From: Oryzias latipes
Taxonomy: Eukaryota; Chordata; Actinopteri; Beloniformes; Adrianichthyidae
DNA length: 64,000 nt
Direction of reading: 5' to 3'
Assembly (NCBI RefSeq): GCF_002234675.1
Contig: NC_019878.2
Coordinates: 25,805,264-25,869,263, forward strand
The position numbers were made by a program, and so were the translations under genes. This document shows positions 21,790-64,000 of the stretch, in pieces. Under the pieces are notes generated by a model. That model ran no database searches. It saw only the letters and a list, made by a program, of their open reading frames with translations, and was not told where the DNA came from. Position 1 is the first letter of the stretch; each line of letters opens with the position of its first letter.

Positions 21790-21936
21790 TTTACCTTCAT
21801 ACTGAACTGTCCTCCAGTCCGTCAAAGAGACACACAACCACACACTCACACCAGTTAGTCACCCCAGAATCTATGAAGCATGTTTGCGGATTGTGGGAGG
21901 AGACCGGAAAAACCCACACATGAACCAGGACAGGGG
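21790..21936 (-). repeat. SINE/LINE-type fragment
   Basis: The minus strand contains the common fish retroposon block with GTGTGGGTTTTTCCGG and CTCCTCCCACAATCC. Resembles the interior of the SINE at 33395. Truncated at both ends. Confidence 0.5.
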
Positions 21937-22640
21937 TCAGCAACCCAAAATGATGAAAGAGCCAAATTTGACGAAAAAAACAAAAATGTCTGGAGCCGCA
22001 AAATATTAAAAGCCCTATTTAAGTCTTATAATGAAAGCAACACATGCAATATGTATCTATATAAGCTATATTAGCCTACTATCAAAATGACTAAGTTGTT
22101 ACAAATACATAATGAGCATTATTAACGATTACATTTTTATTTGCCCTGCAGTGCATTCTGCGGAGAACGACGCGTCACGTGACTGCTCTGTTGTGAAAGT
22201 TTAACTTCATTATAATATCAATGAATCATGTTTCATTGCTTTAATAAAATTAAAGAAATGTAATAAAGAAATCTGATTTTTGATGTCATTTTTATTTTGA
22301 GGATTCGAACAAAAAAACAATAAAATGGAACGTGCGTGCCCCATGACAGCCAGCTTGCGCTCGAATTACAGAACAGCTTCAAGCATTTGCGGCGCCTGCA
22401 GACTTTCATTCAGCTCGTTTAGGTGGTTTGTCACAGTCATAGCCACCAAAAAGTGCAGCTTTTCCAGCCACAGTATCTTCCAGTTGCGGGTAGTTCAGGT
22501 CTTTGCTTTTCAGGAATGTTTTCACGTGTTCTAAACAGACGACAAAGTGACACAAAACGTCACCCCTGGACAGCCATCGGACTGCGTTGTGAAGAACTGA
22601 CGGTGATTCGATTTACATCAGCCACCTGCCTAGCGGTTCC
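21934..22640 (-). pseudogene. Decayed hAT transposon
   Basis: A hAT-like end (CAGGGGTCAGCAACCC) lies at 21934. On the minus strand near 22365-22520 the translation includes FLKSKDLNYPQLEDT and, one frame over, WLEKLHFLVAMT then NHLNELNESLQ. This is the hAT/ZBED transposase core block with frameshifts. The far end is not identified. Confidence 0.6.
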
Positions 22641-22736
22641 GCTAAAAGTAAAAAAAAAAAAAATTTAATAAAAGAAGCCCTGCTGGTAGATACGTGTGTC
22701 GAAGGCCATATTTCGTTGACGGAAATGTTGAAATTG

Positions 22737-23125
22737 TAGTGGCGGTCATGTGCATTTTAGGTCTGTTAGCAGCAGGGGATTGTGGGATGTGGGATGATGA
22801 TCTTATTAGGGCTCAGCAGGAGCATTTCTGTTTGCCCACGTTTCTTTTCATATGGCAGTTTTGTTGTTCCACCTTAGTTTATTCTTCCTGTTATGTTGTT
22901 TCTTTATGTTGCACCGTAAGTGTGGAAGGGAGAGAGGTTGATGACCACTGTGCAATCTTCATTGTGGTGTGTGTCTAAAATAAATGAAATTAATGGGTTT
23001 GCTAGGCCGGTAAGAAGCTGTGCTCTCAGCTTCTCTTTTTGGCTCCTCCTCTCTGAGACTGGTCCGTGTCCAGCAGTGTGTGGGACACGGACAGTTCTCT
23101 AGCGCAGCCAGTTGATTGACAGCTA
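22737..23125 (+). repeat. LTR-like dispersed repeat, copy 2
   Basis: Diverged copy of 10305-10690, same orientation. Shared blocks include GCCCACGTTTCTTTTCATAT and GTGGGACACGGACAG. Confidence 0.5.
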
Positions 23126-23716
23126 AACACTTTTGAGATTTTGGCTCCCGTACGTGACGTACTTGCCGGGCGTTACAACATATTTTCTACACATTATTTC
23201 AGCATTGGAAAACGTTAAGAATGTTTGTGTCTTGTTTTTCCTCCTACAGAAACCATATTAAAACAAAAAATATATTTCTCTCCCCCATCTTTTTACATTT
23301 TCAAAAAAAACTATCTGACTTTTAAAACAAATAGCAAATTAAGATAAGTAGAAACAAAGTAATTATTAAAAAGGGAAACTAAATTAGTAAATATAATTTC
23401 AGTTTTCTCAAAGAAATAAGTCATTTTGCTGTTAAAAAGACAAGAAAAGCAATTATTAAATTCACTTTTCATAAGAACAGTTGTTTGGTAGAGTATTTGA
23501 TTTCATACTGTAGAAAATCTTCTCTTTGAATGATGCCACGTTTACTCTCATGCATTTGTGAAATGAACAGCAACCAAGCAACACAAAAATGGAATTAAAC
23601 AGTTCATTTCAAACAACCATCCAAGTTTAAAAACCGAGCAAACCCGACTCCCAGCATGCCTCGGGGGAGCAAACACTCTGGTCAGAGTTTCCTCCAACAG
23701 CAAGATGGGCGTTTGA
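23126..23716. other. AT-rich intergenic, nothing recognised
   Basis: No open frames or repeat ends that I can name. Confidence 0.5.
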
Positions 23717-24318
23717 TCAGGAACGTTTCTTTTTTTTTTTTTTTAACTTGTCCTGTCCAACAGCTAGGCAGGCAGATGAGAGCTGAGGGCCTCTTGTGTT
23801 GGACATATGTTACTTTAACAAGAGGGGTTATTCATCTTCAGACAAACCAAAGGTATGTCTGAATAAACCCCTTTTGTAATGAGGCCACACTTTATTAATT
23901 CAACCATGTTTGAAAATCTTTGGTGTTGGACCGGACGGAAAAGGAAAGAAGGGAAGAAGAGAGAGGGATGTTAGGGGGGGGGGGTGATAGTGAGAGGGGG
24001 GGTAAGACCATGAAGCAGCATAGAGCAGACAGGTTTACTGGTTGTTTATCATTACGGTAAGGTTCAAATGTAGTACAAAAAGGGCGGGGCCTGTCCAGAC
24101 ACACTCATATATTATCAACACACCTGCTAGCTGCAAAAATGTCCACATGTCAACATGTACACAAAATAGATAGTGTTCACAAACGCATACTTATGCCATA
24201 AAACCAACTATTGTGAAATCTTTCATTCATTCAATCATGCAAACTATAAGTGCAAAGGTGAACTAACACCTGTGCTCAGGTGAGTGTTTATGTTCTTCTA
24301 AAATGGATGGTGGAATGT

Positions 24319-26315
24319 GAAAAGAAGGAGGAGGAGCGCCCAGCCACCCCCACACCCAGCAGCAGCGGCAGCCGGAATCCCCCCAACGCCACACGGGAAC
24401 AGGCAGGGAACAACCGCCCCCCAGGCGACCAAGACCGCCACCCAGGCCAGGGCCAGCAGGACCGCCGCGAGGCCCCCAGAGCAAGAGAGCAGGGAGGCGC
24501 GGAGGGAAAGAGAGCGCCGCCCCAGCCCAACCAGGAAAGCAGCCCCCCCGCCACGCCGGGAGAGCCCAACTTAGGGACCCACCGGAGAAGGACGCCCACA
24601 GCCCCAGACGAGCACCCCACCACCACCCAGGAGTTCCGGGCATCCCCACGCCCCAACCCCAGGTACGAGCCAGGACCCCCCAAGGGAGACCCGCTCCGCA
24701 CTCCAGGCAGCCACCCACCCGGCCCACGGTTGGTCCAGGGAGGAGCAAGGCAGGGGCCCGCCGCCCCCGCCCAGGATGGGGGAAACCCGGGGAAAAAAGG
24801 GGGCCCACAATGGGTGTTGTAAAAAATATGGCCCGACCAGGCTCGGCCACAGTTGGAAGTTTGGTGGGGCCCAGCGCTCAGGCGCAAGGACCAGGACCCA
24901 CCCCCCAGGGACACGAACACCCCCGGCTCAGGTGTAATGTGAACCCCCCCACCGTGCGGAGAGAGCACCGCCGGGCCCAGGAAGCCGGCACCCAGGGGAC
25001 ACGGCCGCCGTCGCCAAGGGGCCCACACCCCCCACCAGGGAAGGGGTAAGGGACAGATGTACCCAGGTCCCACCTTCCTTGCAAAATGTGTGTGCGTGTA
25101 TGTGTGTTTGACAGGGTGTGTGTGTGCATGTGTGTATGTTTATGTTGGAATGCATATATTGAAGGGGGAGGGGTGTGTGTACTAAGGGGGGTGCAGTTAA
25201 AATTGGCGAGTAGGGTACTAAGGGGACATCTCCTGATTACTCACAGTGATGTCCCCTCACCCTCCCCACCAAGGGGCCCTAAATGTCTAAGGTGCAGTTA
25301 AAATTGGCGGGTAGGGTGCCAGGAGGACATCTGCTGCTTGCTGGCAGTGATGTCCAAGCACCCCCCCTACCAAGGGCCCTACATGTCTAAGGTGCAAATA
25401 AATCCGAAAGAGGGGGGGCCCACTCCATATGGCAACCATAGGAGGGGGGCCACTGCCAAGTAGCTCCCCCCCAAGGCGCATCGCAGGCTAGACCCCCCAC
25501 CCCCTCACCCTAATATGAGGTTATATGAGAAAGGGGGTAAGTTGGGGACAGCTGGTAGACTGTCCCCCGGTGGTCAAACAGCTGTCCCCCAGCTCTCCCC
25601 CCAGCAAAGGGGCCAGGCCCACCCAGCCCAGGGGCCCCACCTCGGAGGCGCCGACACCCCAGGCCCGGCACCACCCACCCCACACAGAGAGAGGGGAGCC
25701 AGAAAGCGTCGCCCCCCCCGGAGCAAGCCCAGGCCCACACCCCCAAACGCCGGCCCTAGAAGAGCTCTGGTCAGGCATTGACGGGACCGAGGCAGCCAAC
25801 CGGCCGAGGCAACCACCGATTGCCTCAGCGGAGACCCCGACCCGTCAGCCCCCCCGCCCCGTACCAATAATGCCCCCCCCTCCCCCCCAGAACACCCCCC
25901 CACAGGACAGGGCCGACAAGCCCCCCACCCCAGACCCCGCAGCCGAAGCGGATGACACCCAGAGCGACCGGGGGCCTCGAGAGGGTTGTCCCGTCCCGAC
26001 CCAGAGCCAGGGAAGGGCCGATCCCAGCCCCAGGTGCAGATGGGAAGCCCATCCAGCGCCGCTGGGCCCCCCCAGCACAGGCAATGGGACCACTCCCCCA
26101 AGCCAAGCCAGACCACCACCCCACCCCCCCACCACGCACCCCCACACCCAAGCCCAGAGGACCACCCAGCGCCCCAGCCCGCCCCACCCAGGCACCGGAC
26201 CCGACCCCCCGACCAACGGAGCCCCCACCGCCCCCGCCAGGCACCAGAGGCCCCGACCCCCACCCCAAACCACGGCAGAAGGGCAAGGAGCAGCGACGAC
26301 CAAGCCCCCCACCCC
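24319..26315 (-). repeat. G-rich (sense strand) 3' UTR of the LINE
   Basis: About 2 kb of very high GC with C almost confined to the plus strand and many CCCC/CCCCC runs. Long proline/glycine-rich open frames occur on both strands only because stop codons are rare. The sense RNA would have many G runs. Confidence 0.8.
25191..25391 (-). repeat. Two ~100-bp tandem units in the LINE 3' region
   Basis: GTGCAGTTAAAATTGGCG at 25191 recurs at 25292, each followed by a GACATCT...GTGATGTCC block and ending GTCTAAGGTGCA. Confidence 0.8.
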
Positions 26316-27369
26316 CTAAGTCATGGAGTCAACCACAGGAGACCAGAGAGACTGAATTCTTTCAAAGTTACTTGAACTTTGGGCTGACATTTTTTCCAAG
26401 CTGATATGATCAAACAGCAGATTTCTGTGTTGACTTATGTTTATGTTTTTCTTGTTTTTCCAATTTATTAAAATATTTTTTTTAGCAATACAAAGAGTTA
26501 CAAAAATGATAGATGCTAATCCTTCTTCTATATCGATGGCACTCATGTCACCAAGCACACAAAGTGACGGTGAGGCCGTGATTGAAACCTTAAGCCAGAC
26601 TGATAAATCGGCACATACCTGCTGCCAGAGAGCCTGGACAGGAGTGCAGAACCACAGTGCGTGCATGTAGCTGTCGGGTAGATTATTATCACAGTGCTCG
26701 CAAATATCTGAGTTACTGAGACCCATCTTGAACATCCTCTGTCCAGTGTAGTAAATTCTGTGAAGAGTTTTGAGATGGATTAGCTGCAGATTTGGACTTT
26801 TTGTCAGTTTAAAGGTGTTTAGACAGAGTTCTGACCAGAAGCTTTCATCTGTGCTGATGCTCAAATCTGCATCCCATTTTTTTGTTGGAAGGGCAATATT
26901 GTTATCTAAATTACATAAAAGTTTGTATATTTTGGAGAGAGTTCTATTCATTGAGAAATTGATCAGAGTGGTAACTACATCTGGTAGCTTGAAATCGTCT
27001 TTATATTTATACTTTTTAGTAATACTTGATTTAAGTTGCTGATATTCCAAGAAGTTATTTATTCCATGTTTGTCTTGAAGTTCCTGGGGAGTTATGAATC
27101 TTCTATCAATAATTACGTGCTTTAGTTGTTTTATGCCCCCTGCTTGCCAAGCTGGGAAGTGAATAAATTTTTTGTTTATAAGGATGTCCGGGTTGTTCCA
27201 GATGGGTGTCATTTTGCACGGTTGAATTGATGATTTTGATATTTTGAGAAATTCCCACCAGGCTGTTAAAGTGGCGTTTATATTAATAGTTTTGAAACAA
27301 TCCTGTTTTTTAACTGTTTGGCTAATAAATGGAAGATCTGACAGGTTGATCTTTCCACATAACGCCTGG
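26316..27369 (-). pseudogene. LINE ORF2 C-terminal fragment
   Basis: Open frame to a stop at 26316 in the post-RT region of L1/Tx1 ORF2. It has LIHLKTLHRIYYTGQRMFKM and the CEHC...SYMHALWFC finger. The open frame continues 5' past 27369 to 27467, but those codons are host DNA beyond the target-site duplication. RT and endonuclease were lost by 5' truncation. Confidence 0.85.
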
Positions 27370-27383
27370 TCAGGAACGTTTCT

Positions 27384-28045
27384 GCATCCGGGCCAGACGG
27401 ACCATGTAACTCTGCTGCAGCCAAACCTAAGCAAAAATGTACATCCATGATTGATAACACCTGGCATCCCAGCAGCCTCTGGGCTGCTTCATGACAGCAT
27501 GAGATGCGTTTTCACGCCAGGAACTGAAGCAGCGTATCACAGCTGTCCAGCTTTGCATTGACATCCTCTCTGTCCACCGACCTACCAATAAGACATGTAT
27601 GACAAACCAACTCCTGATCAGGATCGGGAGTTCAGTGTGCTTGAAGTCGGCCCGTCTCTTTCTAAATTCTGAAGGTAGTGTCTAACAAACCTCCTCCGTG
27701 GGACCAAGCGGTCATCTTAGATGATGGAGTTTGGACCTGGACTGTACACAATGGAATTATCACATCTGTCTGCATTAAGATTGGTTCAACCAGCAATACG
27801 TGAGGGAGATGCTGTCCCACACCATGCTACTGTCTCCACCAAAGATGTTACTCTGTGCAGTAGCAATCTTCTTCACGACTTTGACTGAACAGTTGAAAGT
27901 CAGAAGACAGAATCCGGATTCATGTCTGAACCCAATGTTCCTCCACTGGTTCAGGTTCCTGCCTTGCAGACACCAGCTCAACAAAGTCTCCTGCAGACCC
28001 TGCCCAGGTGAGACAATCCTGGAATGCTGATTCTTGGAGCAGGAC
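27384..28045. other. Intergenic, nothing recognised
   Basis: Target flank of the LINE. Short open frames without family signatures. Confidence 0.5.
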
Positions 28046-28500
28046 CCATATTTATTTATTTTATTTATTTGAATTAGGACAATGCATATTAAACAATGTT
28101 TCAGCAGCTGCTTTAACATAAATATGCCAGAGTTAGCACAGGAGCTAAATTTCATCTGTTGTCCTAGGACAGGATAAAAATATCAACACTTACATTTACA
28201 ACACAATGAAATAGCACAATATTAGAGGTAAAAATATTTACAAAGGTTATTACAATAAAAAGCAAGTCTAAAAATTCCAAGACAGTCACAGAAAAACAAC
28301 AATAACTAATGTTTGCAGGACTGGTTTGTTTTTAACCATCGTTTAAGAGCTGTTTGGAAGGTAGGGTAGTTTTCCCAGTTCCTAATGTGCTGTGGCAGCG
28401 TATTCCATAGCTGTGTGCCTCTAATTGAGACCACTGTTTGGCTGAATTTAGTCCTGCGCCTTTGAACATTACAGTCCCCTCGAGTTAAAGCCCTGGAGGC
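28046..28500 (-). mobile_element. L2/CR1-type LINE 3' fragment
   Basis: The minus strand reads FSQTVVSIRGTQLWNTLPQH then IRNWENYPTFQTALKRWL, the conserved C-terminus of L2/CR1 ORF2, followed by an AT-rich tail. The rest is missing. Confidence 0.75.
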
Positions 28501-29136
28501 ACCACAAACTCAATGAATGTCAACAGCAAAAAAGGGGTTTGGCTTTGGCTAGTGGAGGGCTTGACCTTCAAAAAGGAAAAATAAGCCACCAAACAAATTT
28601 CCTTTTCTTTGTGAACTATCAAAGCTTCCAGTTTAATAGTTTGTAACTGAGCTGGTAATGTTAAGACGAGTTTCAGAGGCCGTTTGTGCCACTGTTGACA
28701 GGCCGGCTGGTAAGCTGGTTCTGCATCAATGCAACACGTCAGATCCAAAGAATGTAAAGAATGAAGCTCTGACATTTGATGAATGAATGAAACACTCGTC
28801 AGGGGAAATTACACTTCCCTTCCTCAGTTTATAAGACGTCAAACTAAACAGGCATTCCATCAGATTAGATGACAATCATGTTTTTCAAAACAAGTCTACT
28901 TATGCATAACAAACCTTAACAGGATAAATCTTGTTTGTTTACTTTAAAAAGCCATTTGCAAGAGACAACAATGCAATCCACTAATACAATGCATGCATTG
29001 GAGCATAAGAGCTGCACCAACCCTATGAATAGGATCCTAAATTTAGAGATGGTGTGTTCCTCGTAAAAAAAGAAGCAGAGAGCTGGTTCTACAAGAATGA
29101 AGCACAACAGATGAATTCTTCAATTCCACTCATAGT

Positions 29137-29666
29137 CCCACTCCAACTGTATTTTGATGTCAAAGTCAGTGGTCTTTTAATGATTACTTTTTTTTGGGCC
29201 AAAATCTAAAAACCTTTTTGGTTTTCTGGGACATAGTTTCTGCAGAGCGGCAGGAGTTCCTTAGAAATTCACCTCCAAGTTGTGGGCAGGCCCGTTGGCG
29301 CTGCGTAACCCTGTCTCCACTTCCCATCACCCCTCAGTTTACATTCTCTCCCACTAGCTTCCAGCCCCAACCAACATTAGCAGTTTAGATCCAGATTCCA
29401 GCTCAGACCAGGAAAACAAAGGCGTTCATATTTGTTTCATATTTGTCTGAAGGTAGAGAATATTCACAGTTGCTGCATCCCAAACTTGAGCTTTTTCAAA
29501 ACTGTGGGTGTCCATCTGCTCCTGCTCCATCATGATTTAAATAAAGACATTCTTAGAAATGCTGTGTTAATCTTTTTTTTAAATATAAATGTGCTCCGTC
29601 ATGAAAAAAAATGCTACAATAACATGTTATAAACAAAAAAACCCAACATAATTTCATTGGAGTGGG
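29137..29666. mobile_element. Candidate MITE
   Basis: Ends CCCACTCCAA and TTGGAGTGGG are perfect 10-bp inverted repeats. There is no coding region, and no convincing target-site duplication. Confidence 0.4.
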
Positions 29667-32600
29667 TCACATAGTAACCCAGTAGACTCACAGCAATCGT
29701 GTGTGTACTGAAGTGTGAAGCTGTGCAGGTTTTAGGATGTGCTGCACATTAAGAGAATTAAATATTTGACCACAAGCAGCCATTGACAAGTTGGAACATC
29801 AATCTCTTTTTCCAAACCTCATCTATTTGGCAAAATACATTCATAGGATGAAAATTTAGACAATAACTTGCTGATAAAATACACTAACAACAGCCTAAAC
29901 AGATCCTATAGTGTCACTAAGTTCTAACTCCATTAAGAACACAGAGGAGATCTAAGTAGAGATCAAGTGGATTTGGTTGAACAAAGTCCAGTTGCCTGCT
30001 CTGTTAACAATGGGATTATCCCCCACTTCATATCCCAACAGACTGCTATACTATACCCCACATCTTCTCCACAATAACCATATCCACCTTGAAACAACTG
30101 AACTGGACTTTGCATTGCTGCACATCAACATCAAGCTGCTACTGACTACAAGACCTCTGGACACTGAATGTCTCATTTCTGTTTAGTCCTGTGTTTTTTT
30201 TGTACTGATGATGCCTCTTTGGTTATTTATTTATTTATTGAGCATTTATGTGGTGAATCTGAGTTTTTTCCCCACTTTGAAATAATTAGGGTGATTGTCG
30301 ATGCTCCAAATGTAAATTTGTAGTTCATGCTTTAATGACAATGACAAATGAAGGAATCTTGATCCACCCTGATGAATGAGAATCTACACAGACACGTACA
30401 GAACGGAGGCAAAACGTTTACGATGCAAAGTTTATTGCTGTTATAGAGCTGACAAATAACAAAAGGAGCTGGAATAAAAAAGAGAAAAGAACTTAAAAAA
30501 CAAATGCACACCAAGAAAAACAGAAGCTGCAGCCAATTAATACATCAGTACAAATGTGAAGGCAGTAGTGAGCAGATTTGAACTCACTTTTGCTTTAAGA
30601 TTTAGGATAGAATGATAACAATAAAGGCAAGTCACATGTTTTTCTGATCTAGGGTCAGATCTGTTAACTAGCTTTGGGTTTACATGATTTGACCTCATCA
30701 AGTTACTTTTTCATATAAGATAGAAGTTCTGTTACACAAGTTTTAGCAGAATAGTGAACCATTGTATTTTTTTAAATTTCTTTAAAGCATTTTGGTTTTT
30801 ACACATGACAAACACATCAACATAAAAATATGGATAGTTTATTGTTTTCTAAAAAAGCTTGTTATACGTTAAGTTTAAATAATCAGGTTTGAATTGCATT
30901 TTTAAACTATGAGATGCAAATGAAACTTAGCAAATCTTGAAATAACTTGGTGGTTAGTCCCTCTCCTAATTGTACACAATTCTTTATCCTGTTTTCTTGG
31001 GTCAGAGTGGATGAAGTGCCCATATCTTTTGTGGATTAAAAACAGTAGTTTTTGTTTTTAACTCCTGGGAAAGTTGCTCCTCCCCAAAGTCAGGCTATGG
31101 AGGTATGATGGTAGCAGGTAAAAGATGGAAAGAATGTTGACTGAGCTCAAAGCACTAAAAGGTCTAAACTGTCACGAAAAGGAGCGGCATGGAAAGAAGA
31201 CAAATCTTTGATCTTGATCTTCCATGTTGGCATTTCATGTGATTTGTCCCAACACTAGTGAACGTAGCTAATGTTAGCATCAAAAGATAATCAGGAAACC
31301 TAATCTTTTGTGAGTCCACACAAACATTTAAGCACAACTGAAAGAGAATCAAAGCTGTAGCAGATCCACCAAAGTGATGCAGCTGCTTTCATGAGGTACC
31401 AGCACGTCCAAAGCAGGAGCCCTTTGTGGCACAGTTTGACTCACACTTTTAGGTTTTGCAAGACCCACTCAACTTGTGGGAGAATGTGCACAGAAAGCTT
31501 TAGTCACATGTACCAGCTCAACCCCTGTACAGGTTCTGTGGGTTTTTGGGTTCGTGGACAGTTGTAAAGAGGAGCAGATGCATCCTCAGGCGAGCTCAGG
31601 TGTGTCTTGCAGTTCCCTTGAGGCTCGTACGGCCACCTCAAGGGACATCAGGAAAATGGAACGTACCATTGTGGTGTGTGTTATACGTGTATCGTTAAGT
31701 ATTCGTAAGGATAATGGAAGTTACACACACTTATGACATATGGGTGATGCTGTCATAGGGCATCCTTACGCCACGCTCTAGTCGTTAGTAACTTGTGAAT
31801 ACTGGTTCCTTACTGACCGCACAAATGCTGCACGTACAGAGTGTGCACGAGTAGTGCGAACATCACCAACAGGCTTTTGTGAACAGTCTGCAGGATTTGG
31901 GGGGTTCAAAAAGTAAAATAAATCTGTGAAAAAAACAACACGCCTGCGTCTCACCTACTTCTCCCTTACAGAAGTGTTCACTACGACCTGCAGCCTGCAG
32001 AATGTCTGCTACCAACATGGCTTAAACCGATAAAGCAGAGAGCTTCTGCTGACCAGACAGATATGCCCGATTGATTCTCAGACGAGAATCTCATACAGAG
32101 ATGAGATTAAAATCCCCCCCGAGGGCTAAACAATACAGGTCTGCTCATTTTGACACAGGATGATTTATTCCACTTGTTCTGTGCACTGCTCTGCTTCCTG
32201 TTAGGGTGATTTGGGGTTTTCCTCCGTCTCATTTCTGTGCTCAAATGTCCTCATTTCCTCCTTCCAAAAGACCTAGCTGATGCTCATGTTCTACTTAATG
32301 CTGTAATGCTAAGCGGAAAACATGTTCAACCTTTTTGAGGACAACGTCACGCGACTACATAAGTGAAGCTGCTGGTTCTAACGTACCAACACCTATGTTT
32401 GAAAGCGGGCCTTGGATTTGGTTCTACAGACCATAAAGGTCTACTTGTGATGATGATCAAAATTAAGCCTACAGTTAACTTTTTTCTTCCCAATGAAGAA
32501 AATTCTAAATGGACATCTGCACTTTGAGCACCCCCATTTTCATTGCCTTCATATCTTCCATACTTTGAAAGTGTAAGAGTGAATTATTCCAACAACAAAT

Positions 32601-32933
32601 CCCAGCCAAGCATATAGAAGCCAGACAGATGAATACAATAAATGTCCAAAAATATAACTGACTGAGAAAATGCTCCTTTGCATGGCGTGTTGGGCTTGGA
32701 GTAGAATTGTCTTTGGATTGATGATGTATTGTTGCACAATATAATACACAGTAGTAGTGCCTGCACTAAAACACTTTGGTCTGCTTAATACGAACTGCAG
32801 TCAGGCAGTCCAGAACTTGTGCTTTAAACAGAGGCCACAACATGAAAAGGTACCGTGAACAGAAAACAGACCATGCAGAGCTGGTAATGTCCTGAGGTGT
32901 GCATGTTTTCTGCAATGTCTGCTGCAGTTGTAC
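29667..32933. other. Gene-poor region downstream of map3k15
   Basis: No gene recognised on either strand. The part next to 32934 should include the map3k15 3' UTR; a candidate AATAAA on the minus strand is at about 32163-32168. Confidence 0.5.
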
Positions 32934-63174
<30,241 letters not shown>

Positions 63175-63400
63175 GGGGTGTTACTCTGGGTATTTACCGG
63201 CTGCTGGTCCTCGTCTCAGCAGCCTTATCCCGACAGCTCCTGCGACTCCTCACTGGACGCGCGCGCGCCGTCTGAGTTCGTCCCGCCGCGTATTCGCCTC
63301 ATTAACCCACATCAGCTGGGATTATTATCTCGCACCAATACGCCCGCGTGCGCGGACTGGATCTCATTGGATCGCGCGCTGGGAGGGAGGGGGTTGAATC

Positions 63401-64000
63401 CAAAAGTGAAACTGTTGGGTTTTGCCACAGTTTAGTCCGGTTTAACGTTTTCTAACGGCAGATAACCAGTCCGACACGTTTTCCGGTAGTCTAAATCTAA
63501 AAGTCCCCTCTGTCCGTTATGCGCAGCCGTTCTGTGGTCACCGGGTTTTCCTACTTTCCGTTTTTTGTTAAACTTTCCAGGTGTGTTGTGTTGGAGGAGG
63601 TGAAACAGGAGAGGGTTCACGACACGCCAGGGGCCGCAGAAAACCCACCAAAACCCTCCGCAGACCTGCGTGATCAGGTCCACGCACTTCATGTTGAACT
63701 TTTTTGAAAGTCATTCCACTGTTGATGGAGTCTGCACAGGTTCCCATTTTAATATTCGGGACTCTGATCACAACATAGAAGATCTGAGTAAAGAAAATTC
63801 AATCAATTAAAAACAGTAAAAAATTAATTGTTGTTTTTGTGGTCAGTTTGTTCCATTTAAAGACAGATTTGTGATTCACATAAGAGAGAAAAAAGATCCA
63901 AACCTACAAATAAAAAAAACTTAGATCTTATCTTTAATTTTTTAGACAACTGTGGCCTGCCAAAAGGTGAGACCTTTGATAAAGTAAAATAAAAGGAGCT
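63401..64000. other. Upstream of map3k15, nothing recognised
   Basis: No gene or repeat identified up to the window end. Confidence 0.5.

Larger units (their letters stand above)
23731..27369 (-). mobile_element. 5'-truncated L1/Tx1-type LINE with long GC-rich 3' region
   Basis: Minus-strand LINE flanked by a perfect 14-bp target-site duplication TCAGGAACGTTTCT (23717-23730 and 27370-27383). It ends in poly-A (the T run at 23731-23744 on plus). It keeps the ORF2 C-terminus (27369 to 26316), then a ~2-kb G-rich 3' region (26315-24319) and a ~580-bp tail also found at 7481-8117, 50736 and 54690. Confidence 0.9.

Noticed and set aside
24288..26319. Long proline/glycine/arginine-rich open frames on both strands (e.g. 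25525-26319 plus, 24288-25073 minus)
   Set aside because: They lie in the C-rich LINE 3' region where stop codons are rare in every frame. No domain, no splice structure, and overlapping frames on both strands are equally long.
27370..27467. N-terminal extension of the LINE ORF
   Set aside because: The sequence lies outside the target-site duplication, so it is host flank that happens to be open.

Overview
This is nuclear DNA from a teleost fish, probably a percomorph. It holds intron-containing genes with GT-AG splice sites, a fish-type TLR22-like receptor, and many fish-typical transposons (Tc1, hAT, L1/Tx1, L2, Rex1-like, Ty3/gypsy, tRNA-headed SINEs). Species cannot be fixed from the sequence alone. 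No bacterial, CRISPR or organelle features are present.

Three host genes can be assembled exon by exon, all on the minus strand. (1) A TLR22-like Toll-like receptor (87-5435; 952 codons in three coding exons). Its TIR domain is split by two introns, so the long exon looks truncated but is not. (2) A small CC chemokine closest to CCL25 (12111-12716; four exons, 102 aa) with a perfect kappa-B motif upstream. (3) map3k15/ASK3, a stress-activated MAP3K (32934-63174; 29 coding exons, 1323 aa). Every exon junction keeps phase. The kinase domain, the regulatory domains on either side and the C-terminal SAM-like domain are all present.

Layout: 1-10314 is the TLR locus inside a large inverted duplication. 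The left arm (1-1333) and right arm (5745-10314) surround the main TLR exon, and the right arm is interrupted by a decayed Ty3/gypsy element that itself carries a nested LINE insertion. 10305-14320 holds a repeat, a GT microsatellite and the chemokine. 14325-23700 is repeat-rich and includes a nearly full-length L1/Tx1-type LINE (about 15900-21150) and hAT remnants. 23717-27383 is a 5'-truncated LINE with a 14-bp target-site duplication and an extremely C-rich (G-rich in the sense direction) 3' region. 27384-32933 is gene-poor. 32934-63174 is map3k15, whose introns hold two Tc1 elements, SINEs, an old retroviral pol remnant, an L2 LINE, Rex1-like remnants and a 688-bp MITE. 62860-63400 is the GC-rich map3k15 promoter and first exon.

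The TLR (pathogen sensing), the chemokine (leukocyte recruitment) and the MAP3K (p38/JNK stress signalling) have related roles, but nothing here shows co-regulation. No wholly new system was found. The items most worth checking are the inverted duplication with a duplicated TIR exon, the 72-nt in-frame intron in the map3k15 SAM domain, the nested LINE insertions with clear target-site duplications, and an in-frame 30-bp minisatellite inside a Tc1 transposase.
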